NCBI GenBank assembly: GCA_902485915.1
Contig: CABTMH010000178.1
Location: forward strand, 1-11,140
Direction: 5' to 3'
DNA length: 11,140 nucleotides
Source: an uncultured Oribacterium sp.
Lineage (GTDB): Bacteria > Bacillota > Clostridia > Lachnospirales > Lachnospiraceae
A program made the translations under genes and the position numbers. Numbering within the stretch: position 1 is the stretch's first letter; every line of letters begins with the position of its first letter. Below the pieces are notes generated by a model. The model did not search any database. It had not been told where the DNA came from and saw only the letters and a program-made list of their open reading frames with translations. Positions 5,729-11,140 of the stretch are shown piece after piece.

Positions 5729-6880
5729 ATGTTTAACTTCCATACCATCAAAACAAAAACGATCAAAAGAAAAAACCGTGCCGCGATGCACGCTCACCCG
5801 CAGCGTGTCTATCTGCTCGCGCTGCTCCTCGATCTGCTGGCGATCGCCGCGAATCAGCTGGCGATCCACTCATCTGCGTTCGCGGATGCGTACTCCCACT
5901 ATGTTTATCGCGTGCTGAGTCTCGGCATCGGCTCTGTGATGGGCCTGCTGCCCTTCTCCGTGGTGGAGCTGCTGCTCTACGCGACGATCCTTTTCGTGCT
6001 CTTCGATTTCGTGAAGCAGCTGTGCCACTTCCTCGGCCATCTTTTTCTCATCCTGTCCACGCTGCTCGTACTCTATGTTTTCCTCTGCGGCATCAACTAC
6101 CACCGCACGAGCTTCTCGCAGGAAGCCGGCCTCAGCATAACGATCGACGAGCACGGCACGGTCTACGATGAAGCGGACCTCATCGCGCTCTGCGACTACC
6201 TCGTCACAGAAATCAACGACACGGAGGCACAGGTTGAGGGCGCCTGCATTGGCCAGACCATGGAGACGCCGAAGCCTTCCGCCGCCTGGCTGTGGCACGC
6301 GGGACGCACGGGTCAGCGCGCGATGGAGAAGCTCGGCCAGCGCTACCACCGCCTGTCAGGCCACTACCCGTTCCCGAAGCCGATCCTCAATACCTGGATC
6401 CTCAGCGTCCAGCAGACCACCGGCGTCTACTCGCCATTTACCGTCGAAGCAAACTACAACCGCGACATCGCATACTACGACATCCCGTTCACCATCTGCC
6501 ACGAGCTCTCGCACCTCCGCGGCTACATGCAGGAAGAGGAAGCGAATTTTATCGGCGTGCTCGCGACGATCGGCGCGGACGATCTGTACTTCAACTACTC
6601 AGGCTATGTCTCCGCCTGGGTATATGCGGGCAATGCACTCGCCCGGATCGACAGTACCGCCTTCGCTACGCTGTACGGCCGGATCAACGAACGGACCCGC
6701 CAGGACATGCTCTACAACAACGCGTACTGGAAGCAGTTCGAGGGGAAGCCTGCCGAAGCACATGAACAGCTGAACGATGTCTACCTGAAGATGCAGGGCC
6801 AGGCGACCGGCGTCCACAGCTACGGACACGTAACCGATCTGATGCTCGAGTACTTCGCGAAAAATGGGACGCTGAAGTAG
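5729..6880 (+). CDS. DUF3810-family membrane zinc metalloprotease-like protein
   Basis: The 383-residue product has a basic N-terminus, two or three membrane segments (about 27-46, 64-95 and 104-122) and a C-terminal domain typical of DUF3810. Visible family motifs are GVYSPFTVEANYN (232-244), PFTICHELSHLRG (253-265), EEEANF (269-274) and YSGYVSAW (290-297). HELSH (258-262) is a zinc-binding HExxH site, and E271 in EEANF is the likely third ligand, so the protein is probably an active gluzincin-like peptidase. Its substrate is unknown. The start at 5729 is chosen because GGAG (5717-5720) lies 8 bases upstream; a start at 5672 would add 19 residues, lacks a ribosome binding site and precedes the candidate promoter. 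A 7-bp hairpin straddles the stop codon (6870-6876 with 6889-6895) without a T-run. Apart from MEELKKALED at 6970-7002, which has no ribosome binding site, I see nothing coding in 6881-7073. Confidence 0.88.
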   Translation: MFNFHTIKTKTIKRKNRAAMHAHPQRVYLLALLLDLLAIAANQLAIHSSAFADAYSHYVYRVLSLGIGSVMGLLPFSVVELLLYATILFVLFDFVKQLCHFLGHLFLILSTLLVLYVFLCGINYHRTSFSQEAGLSITIDEHGTVYDEADLIALCDYLVTEINDTEAQVEGACIGQTMETPKPSAAWLWHAGRTGQRAMEKLGQRYHRLSGHYPFPKPILNTWILSVQQTTGVYSPFTVEANYNRDIAYYDIPFTICHELSHLRGYMQEEEANFIGVLATIGADDLYFNYSGYVSAWVYAGNALARIDSTAFATLYGRINERTRQDMLYNNAYWKQFEGKPAEAHEQLNDVYLKMQGQATGVHSYGHVTDLMLEYFAKNGTLK

Positions 6881-7073
6881 CGTAAGCGTTCAGCGAAGGT
6901 GCCTCTTTGATCCAAGTCGAAGCTTATTCACATACTGCGTTTTCTTGTTTGTTTGCATTCTGATTGACTATGGAAGAATTAAAGAAAGCTCTTGAAGACT
7001 GATGTACGAGATCCGATTCACCAATGCTTATTAGTAAATACCGGTTCTCATTCTGATCTATTAGTCATGTGAA

Positions 7074-7105
7074 AAAACAGGCTTCTCGTTCGGGAAGCCT
7101 GTTTT
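7074..7105. terminator. Bidirectional terminator between convergent genes
   Basis: A 12-bp perfect stem (7074-7085 with 7094-7105; core ACAGGCTTC/GAAGCCTGT) encloses an 8-nt loop. Rightward it ends in TTTTGATT; leftward it ends in six T residues. It lies 22 bases past the stop of the leftward 7128-8201 gene and also faces the DUF3810 gene, about 195 bases upstream. Confidence 0.9.
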
Positions 7106-7127
7106 GATTCGTGTGCTTTTTCTTTTA

Positions 7128-8201
7128 TCACTTCGCTTCTACAAATTCGAGAAAGCACTTCGCTTCTTCTGTGCGCTCCGATTTCACAGCGAAACCGAAA
7201 ATCGGCGTGGTTTTCTGATACAGTGCGTTTTCCGCAAGCCATGGGGCGTCCGTGAGGACGATCCCGACCGGAATCGGTGTCTGCATCTTCTCTGGATCCG
7301 GCATCACGAAATCTTCCCGCGGCTGCACAGTCGCGAGCCCCATCAGATTCGCCGCAAACGAGGACATCTCGTCGAGCGTCTCGGACGTGGTATGTCCGGA
7401 TGCTGTCGCGCCAGTGCTCTGCTCTACACCTGTCTCGCTTTCGACATCCGCTTCAGCCGCCGACCGAGCATCGCCTGCTGTGGCGCTGCTGCTCTGCTCC
7501 GCATCTGTCTGATTTCCGGAAGCCTCCTCCGAAGCTGCCGGTGCACTGATCTCAGCATTGGCCACAGTAGAAGCGTCCGGCTTCCGAAGCGTGTCGCTGT
7601 TCGCGATGGTTTCATCGGCACCGAGGCTCATCTCCTCGAGATCGCCGTAGTCCGTCTGGTCGAGAAGCTCCTGCAGGTGCTGGTCGATATAGTAAACCTG
7701 ACCGGCGGCTTCATACGCCGCGAGGGTCTCGTCATCCAGCACATCGCGGAGGTCGACGAAGGAGCCGTTCAGCGCGTAGTAGGTGAAGACGCCCGGATCC
7801 GCCACCATCACATCGATCTCGTGCGTCTGGTAGAGCGCCGCAATCTTCGCATTCTGCGCCATCGAAAACTGACTCTGATCGTTCGGATTAAAGGTCGCGG
7901 AGGTGTCGACGATGATCTTATACTTCCCGTCATCGAGCCCCGCCGCCTCGGCGAAGGCCGCCCCCGCGGCTTCATCTGCCTGACCGGAAAGGTCCGTGCC
8001 GCCGGCATTGAGCAGCATCGCATAGAAACCCGTCGGCTTGTTGTGGAGGATGGTCGAGCCGACCGACCACACAAGCACAACCAGCGCCACCACGCCGAGA
8101 ATCCAGAACTTATAATAGTCGAAAATATACTGCACTTTCTCACCGAAACTCAGTCGGCTCAGTTTCTTCTTTTCCATCTTCAGATCATCACGTAATGCCA
8201 T
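7128..8201 (-). CDS. Single-pass membrane protein with extracytoplasmic domain, unknown function
   Basis: I cannot assign a function to this 357-residue protein. Its N-terminus is charged (about 1-31, including EKKKLSRLSFGEKVQYIFDYYKFW), followed by one membrane helix at 32-52 and no cleavage site. The rest is predicted to lie outside the cell. Segments such as AKIAALYQTHEIDVMVADPGVFTYYA (split at 118-143) and a C-terminal GIVLTDAPWLAENALY...GFAVKSE region loosely recall extracellular solute-binding folds common as orphan membrane-tethered proteins in Clostridia; that is a weak inference. Residues about 203-285 are an Ala/Ser/Glu/Thr-rich insert containing EQSSSATAGDA (235-245) and EQSTGATASGH (260-270), 25 residues apart, which suggests an in-frame duplication. 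The start at 8201 is supported by AGGAGA five bases upstream. The gene diverges from folT and appears monocistronic. Confidence 0.8.
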   Translation of the reverse strand: MALRDDLKMEKKKLSRLSFGEKVQYIFDYYKFWILGVVALVVLVWSVGSTILHNKPTGFYAMLLNAGGTDLSGQADEAAGAAFAEAAGLDDGKYKIIVDTSATFNPNDQSQFSMAQNAKIAALYQTHEIDVMVADPGVFTYYALNGSFVDLRDVLDDETLAAYEAAGQVYYIDQHLQELLDQTDYGDLEEMSLGADETIANSDTLRKPDASTVANAEISAPAASEEASGNQTDAEQSSSATAGDARSAAEADVESETGVEQSTGATASGHTTSETLDEMSSFAANLMGLATVQPREDFVMPDPEKMQTPIPVGIVLTDAPWLAENALYQKTTPIFGFAVKSERTEEAKCFLEFVEAK

Positions 8202-8306
8202 CTATTCTCCTATATATACTCAAGTAAAATACAGCTCGTCATAGAATACTGCGCTTCTGTTCTCATCTGCCGAGCCCTTCCCGAACTGTCACAAAAATCA
8301 GCCTAT

Positions 8307-8335
8307 ATTTTAACAGAAAGCTGTCGAAATATCCA
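8307..8335 (-). promoter_or_regulatory. Candidate promoter of the 7128-8201 gene
   Basis: Reading leftward, TGGATA (8335-8330, 4 of 6 matches) and TAAAAT (8312-8307, 5 of 6 matches) are separated by 17 bases. The leader would be about 100 nt. Nothing else recognisable lies between here and the start codon at 8201. Confidence 0.35.
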
Positions 8336-8336
8336 C

Positions 8337-8365
8337 TTTACGCGCCCCTCAATCTGTTCTATAGT
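8337..8365 (+). promoter_or_regulatory. Candidate folT promoter
   Basis: TTTACG (8337-8342, 4 of 6 matches to TTGACA) and TATAGT (8360-8365, 5 of 6 matches) are separated by 17 bases. Transcription would begin near 8372, about 85 nt before the riboswitch aptamer. It is back to back with the leftward candidate at 8307-8335. In 8366-8456 I see nothing else distinctive. Confidence 0.45.
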
Positions 8366-8456
8366 TTTTATGTAAATTATGTAGTTGCAGTTTTCGTGAG
8401 ATGAACCGCTCCGTTTCCCTCATCCGGATACTGCCATACTACACAAAACATGTTTC

Positions 8457-8556
8457 GCAGAGTAGACGCACGAGCGTACAGTGCCTTCCGAACGGGGAGT
8501 TTGTCGGGAGGACGAAGCCGGATTTCCGGCGCGGTTCGGGTGTCGCATCCCGCTGC
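8457..8556 (+). ncRNA. Tetrahydrofolate (THF) riboswitch, class I
   Basis: The aptamer of the folate-sensing riboswitch lies in the leader of folT. Conserved blocks appear in order: GAGTAG (8460-8465), GCGTACAGTG (8474-8483), GGGGAGTTTGTC (8494-8505), GACGAAGCC...GGCGCGGT (8511-8535) and GTCGCATCC (8542-8550). Supporting pairings are GCAG 8457-8460 with CTGC 8553-8556 (P1); GACGC 8465-8469 with GTGTC 8540-8544; CCGAAC 8488-8493 with GTTCGG 8534-8539; TTTGTC 8500-8505 with GACGAA 8511-8516; and GCCGG 8517-8521 with CCGGC 8526-8530. The family binds reduced folates and usually lowers expression of folate transport or synthesis genes. The gene downstream is a folate transporter, as expected. Confidence 0.93.
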
Positions 8557-8575
8557 AGTGAAGATTAGATCCTAA

Positions 8576-8606
8576 CCTTCTTTGTAGTCAGGGGCTGCAA
8601 AGGAGG
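8576..8606 (+). promoter_or_regulatory. Shine-Dalgarno-sequestering hairpin of the THF riboswitch
   Basis: CCTTCTTTGTAG (8576-8587) pairs with CTGCAAAGGAGG (8595-8606) in a 12-bp stem with two G-U wobbles and a 7-nt loop. The AGGAGG ribosome binding site of folT is buried in the right arm. TGCAG (8554-8558), overlapping the 3' strand of aptamer helix P1, could instead pair with CTGCA (8595-8599) and free the site. A second competing hairpin, GAAGATTAG/CTAACCTTC (8560-8580), uses part of the left arm. This suggests translational OFF control when folate stabilises P1; the switching order is inference. Confidence 0.75.
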
Positions 8607-8613
8607 TATTTTT

Positions 8614-9228
8614 ATGCAGAAATTCACTACAAAAACCATCGTATCCCTTTCAGTTCTTGTCGCTCTCCAGATCGTTCTGACAAGATTCTGTTCCTTCAGC
8701 GCATGGAACGTCCGCATCGGCTTCGGTTTCGTGGCACTCGTCATCGCCGCGGTCGTGCACGGTCCGGTGGCCGCTGCCCTCGTCGGTGGTCTCGGCGATA
8801 TGATCGGCGCCATCGCGTTCCCGACCGGCTCCTACTTCCCGGGCTTCACGCTCACCCAGGTGCTCATGGGCCTGTCCTTCGGCCTCGCGCTGTACCGGAA
8901 GCCTCTTCATGTGTCCGACGCCAATGCCGTCGACCCGCACGCAGATGGTTCTGCCGCCAGCGCACTGGATGCCGCTGCGTCCTCGGTGCTCGCCGCTGCT
9001 CTCCCGCTGCCGATTCGTGCGACCTTCGCGGTGCTCTTTAACCAGCTGGTGCTGAGCCTTCTCATGAACACACTCTGGATCTCCATCCTTTACGGCTCCA
9101 GCTTCACCGGCCTTCTCACGACGAGAGTCATGCAGGCGGCGGTCACCGCGCCGATTCAGATCGCCGTGGTGCTCACCCTCGCCGGGATCCTGCGCCGCCG
9201 CGATATCCAGCAGGTGCTCGCCGCGTAA
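8614..9228 (+). CDS. folT: Folate ECF transporter S component FolT
   Basis: FolT is the membrane substrate-binding subunit that captures folate and works with a shared EcfA-EcfA'-EcfT energising module, which is not in this window. The 204-residue product has family motifs LTRFCSF (22-28), RIGFGFVAL (34-42), FPTGSYFPGFTLTQVLMG (69-86), NTLWISILYG (152-161) and a terminal PIQIAVVLTLAGIL (180-193). Usual FolT length is about 170-180 residues. The excess is an Ala/Ser-rich insert at about 96-135 between membrane helices. It includes ANAVDPHADGSA (103-114), almost the same as a loop of the MFS protein in this window. The start at 8614 follows AGGAGG by 7 bases. The THF riboswitch just upstream independently supports folate as substrate. 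It is probably co-transcribed with folC, 132 bases downstream. Confidence 0.93.
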   Translation: MQKFTTKTIVSLSVLVALQIVLTRFCSFSAWNVRIGFGFVALVIAAVVHGPVAAALVGGLGDMIGAIAFPTGSYFPGFTLTQVLMGLSFGLALYRKPLHVSDANAVDPHADGSAASALDAAASSVLAAALPLPIRATFAVLFNQLVLSLLMNTLWISILYGSSFTGLLTTRVMQAAVTAPIQIAVVLTLAGILRRRDIQQVLAA

Positions 9229-9247
9229 TTTACTTCTGTTATCAGCT

Positions 9248-9319
9248 CGGAGGACCGGGAACAGAAGCACAACTACGAGGCGGTAACCTCTACGTATGGC
9301 TTCTGTTCCCGGTCCTCCG
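9248..9319. repeat. 21-bp perfect-stem hairpin between folT and folC
   Basis: Arms at 9248-9268 and 9299-9319 are perfect reverse complements (core GGACCGGGAACAGAAGC and its complement) around a 30-nt loop. The loop has a small inner dyad, GAGG-CGGTAA-CCTC (9277-9290). No T-run follows on either strand, so a normal terminator is unlikely. It fills most of the gap between the folT stop and the folC start. In a shared transcript it would form a long duplex, a possible RNase III site or stability element, or it may be a miniature mobile-element remnant. Confidence 0.9.
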
Positions 9320-9360
9320 GCCCATTGTTAAACTTACACGCAATTTAGAAAGAAGAAAAC

Positions 9361-10770
9361 ATGGACTGGGATAAAGCAATCGCGCTCCTTCACGGGGCGA
9401 ACTGGAAACATACGAAAATCGGACTCGAGCGTATGCGAGATTTCATGCACGCGCTCGGAGATCCACAGGAGAAGCTCCGTTATGTGCATATCGCCGGCAC
9501 GAACGGTAAGGGCTCAGCCTGCGTCATGACCCAGTCGATTCTGACGGCCGCGGGCTTCCGCACTGGTCTCTATATCTCGCCGCACCTCGACCAGTTTAAC
9601 GAGCGCATCTCGATCGATGGCGAGACGATTTCGGATGCGGATCTCCGCCGGCTTGCTGCCCGCGTGCGTGCAGCCGCGGAGACCCTCGGCGAGGAGCCGA
9701 CGGACTTCGAGATGATCACTGCGATGGCCTTCTGCTACTTCGAGGAGCAGCACTGCGATCTCGTCGTCCTCGAGGTCGGCATGGGTGGCCGCCTCGATGC
9801 GACGAACGTCATCTCCCATCCGGAGGTCTGCGCGATCATGCACATCGGCCTCGACCACACCGAGTTCCTCGGGGACACCGTCGAGAAGGTCGCCGCCGAG
9901 AAAGCCGGTATCCTGAAACCAGGTGCCGACTGCGTCCTCTACCACCAGCTCCCGGGCGTCATGGACGTCGTTTCCAGGCGTTTCACGGAAGTGAATGGCA
10001 GCGGAAGCTCCGCGAAGATCGCCGCACAGCTCGTGCCGACGGACCCGACGGCGTTCACCGCGCATGCACGAAGCATCGACGGGCAGGTCTTCGACTATCG
10101 TGGCCGCGAGGGACTCCGCATCGGACTTCTCGGCAACTACCAGATGGAAAACGCGATGGCTGTCCTCGACATCATCGACTGCCTGATCCGTCGCGGCTGG
10201 GGCATCACGGAGAACGCCATCCGTGCCGGTCTTGCCCAGGCTACCTGGCCGGGCCGCTTCGAGGTCCTCTCGCGGGATCCGCTTCTCATCGTCGATGGCG
10301 CCCACAACCCGAACGGCGTCGAAGCCCTCGTCGACACGATCCGCGCTTACTTCCCGGACCAGAAAATCAATTTCGTCATGGGCGTCATGAAGGATAAGGA
10401 CTACCATACGATGCTCCGTCTCATCGCCCCGTACGCCGCCCGCTTCATCACCGAGCTCCCGGACGCGCACCGTGCCCTCCAGCCGGAAGCGCTGAAATCC
10501 GAGATCCGCGCGTACTTCGATGGCCCGGTCGAAACTGCCGACTCCGTCACCGCCGCCGTACAGCGCGCGATGGAGCTCGCGGAGCGAAACATGGATCACA
10601 ACAGTACCGATGCCGCCCAGGCGCGACGTGCCATGAACCTCGCGGGCGACAGCATTGACGAAGGGTACATGCGCGGACGGCCGATCACCATCTGCTTCGG
10701 CTCCCTGTATCAAGTCGCCGAGATACGGAATTACTTCATTAGCTCCAGCAGATCGACCAGCAATGTATAA
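9361..10770 (+). CDS. folC: Folylpolyglutamate synthase / dihydrofolate synthase
   Basis: FolC is an ATP-dependent cytosolic Mur-ligase-family enzyme that adds glutamates to folates (retaining them in the cell) and in many bacteria also makes dihydrofolate from dihydropteroate. In the 469-residue product, the P-loop GTNGKGS is at 46-52 and SPHLDQFNERI at 73-83. EVGMGGRLDATN (138-149) and HIGLDHTEFLG with AEKAGILKPG (161-188) follow; K181 is probably the carbamylated lysine. LGNYQMENA is at 257-265 and the C-domain VDGAHNPNG at 311-319. FGSLY (446-450) ends the fold. Usual length is about 420-430 residues. The excess lies at about 398-440, where AAVQRAMELAERNMD (398-412) is echoed by a similar segment at 418-433. 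The ribosome binding site is weak (AGAAAGAAG). The gene follows folT and the THF riboswitch, so a folate operon is likely. No terminator is visible right after its stop, only 6- and 7-bp hairpins (10771-10786 and 10808-10824) without T-runs. Confidence 0.95.
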   Translation: MDWDKAIALLHGANWKHTKIGLERMRDFMHALGDPQEKLRYVHIAGTNGKGSACVMTQSILTAAGFRTGLYISPHLDQFNERISIDGETISDADLRRLAARVRAAAETLGEEPTDFEMITAMAFCYFEEQHCDLVVLEVGMGGRLDATNVISHPEVCAIMHIGLDHTEFLGDTVEKVAAEKAGILKPGADCVLYHQLPGVMDVVSRRFTEVNGSGSSAKIAAQLVPTDPTAFTAHARSIDGQVFDYRGREGLRIGLLGNYQMENAMAVLDIIDCLIRRGWGITENAIRAGLAQATWPGRFEVLSRDPLLIVDGAHNPNGVEALVDTIRAYFPDQKINFVMGVMKDKDYHTMLRLIAPYAARFITELPDAHRALQPEALKSEIRAYFDGPVETADSVTAAVQRAMELAERNMDHNSTDAAQARRAMNLAGDSIDEGYMRGRPITICFGSLYQVAEIRNYFISSSRSTSNV

Positions 10771-10848
10771 ATCGTTCCTCAACGATATTGATTACGCTTG
10801 AATAGACGACTACCGATGGTAGTCCATCAAAAAGTATGCTCATTTAAA

Positions 10849-10884
10849 AAAGGGGCTGTCGCACTAAATGGCGGCAGCCCCTTT
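10849..10884 (-). terminator. Terminator between folC and the convergent edge gene
   Basis: The stem pairs 10849-10862 with 10871-10884 (core AGGGGCTGTCGC/GCGGCAGCCCCT, one G-U) around an 8-nt loop. Leftward it is followed by TTTTTTAAATG, a good U-tract for the minus-strand gene whose stop codon overlaps its base. Rightward, TTTATTCTC follows, so it may also stop folC transcripts about 80 bases after the folC stop. Confidence 0.88.
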
Positions 10885-11140
10885 ATTCTCTGTTTCCGGT
10901 AATAAAGTAGTCGCAATACTCTCCGCCATTCGCCAGCGTCTGTTTTCTGTGCAGCACGCCGTGCTGAAGCGTGATCATCACTTCATCAAGTTCGCAGAAC
11001 AACGGCATGAGTTCGGAAACACCGAGTTTCTCCGTGTAAATGCAAATCGGGCAGCGGGTAATGCGGTAGTAACAGGCACCCTCATACGGCTGCCCGACAA
11101 AATCCACCTTGAAGGAGGTCGGGTATTTCGCTTCCTTTTC
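10883..11140 (-). CDS. ATC-hydrolase-like protein, C-terminal part
   Basis: The frame stays open to the right edge, so only about the last 85 codons are present; the start lies outside the window. An internal GTG at 11107 is not needed as a start. The C-terminus matches the pattern of the L-2-amino-thiazoline-4-carboxylic acid hydrolase-like family: RCPICIYTEKLGVSEL, then FCELDEVM, then LANGGEYCDYF. The spaced cysteines (CPIC, FCELD, YCD) are the family hallmark. In Clostridia these are mostly uncharacterised small proteins, so the enzymatic name should not be read as a proven reaction. The stop codon TAA (10885-10883) overlaps the terminator stem. The gene converges on folC with no sign of functional linkage. 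Confidence 0.75.
   Translation of the reverse strand, partial: EKEAKYPTSFKVDFVGQPYEGACYYRITRCPICIYTEKLGVSELMPLFCELDEVMITLQHGVLHRKQTLANGGEYCDYFITGNRE

Noticed and set aside
6870..6895. Terminator at the DUF3810 stop codon
   Set aside because: The 7-bp stem has a long loop and no T-run; the bidirectional terminator at 7074-7105 is a better candidate.
6970..7002. Ten-codon ORF MEELKKALED after the DUF3810 gene
   Set aside because: It has no ribosome binding site and is too short to distinguish from chance.
9514..10782. Long minus-strand open frame opposite folC
   Set aside because: It is antisense to an unmistakable folC, with an Asp/Arg/Val-rich translation typical of a shadow frame.

Overview
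The window looks like a chromosomal segment of a G+C-rich Clostridia member, most likely Lachnospiraceae. This rests on strong AGGAGG-type ribosome binding sites, TATAAT-type promoters, a class I tetrahydrofolate riboswitch (a Firmicutes element), an ECF-type folate transporter subunit, a clostridial-type glutaminyl-tRNA synthetase, and the general style of the proteins. No phage, plasmid or complete transposon gene is present. The family assignment is inference, as no rRNA is in view.

Layout. Positions 1-198 hold no gene, but carry two opposed TGGGGTC(T/A)GACCCCA palindromes that abut the glnS stop codon. glnS (minus, 199-1905) and an MFS transporter gene (plus, 2118-3311) diverge from a shared promoter region. 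The MFS gene ends at a strong terminator and converges on a secreted M14 zinc carboxypeptidase-like gene (minus, 3381-4892) with a long Ser/Thr/Ala/Gly linker. An 836-bp gene-free stretch follows (4893-5728). It contains the M14 leader and promoter, the second copy of a dispersed repeat, a rightward promoter-like site, an array of ten alternating GTAGGCA/TGCCTAC half-sites, and a separate 12-bp inverted repeat. A DUF3810 membrane metalloprotease-like gene (5729-6880) comes next. It converges, over a bidirectional terminator, on a single-pass membrane protein of unknown function (minus, 7128-8201).

The right part is a folate module. Back-to-back candidate promoters lie around 8307-8365. A tetrahydrofolate aptamer (8457-8556) and a Shine-Dalgarno-sequestering hairpin precede folT (8614-9228). 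A 21-bp perfect-stem hairpin then separates it from folC (9361-10770). Import of folate by FolT and its retention by polyglutamylation by FolC form one functional pair, with feedback by reduced folate through the riboswitch. A terminator separates folC from the 3' part of a convergent ATC-hydrolase-like gene that runs off the right edge.

Two themes stand out. First, the 5206-5495 array is a phased, orientation-alternating repeat with no coding explanation. Second, several unrelated proteins carry in-frame loop expansions: the MFS protein and FolT share a nearly identical 12-residue stretch, while FolC and the 7128-8201 protein carry internal duplications.
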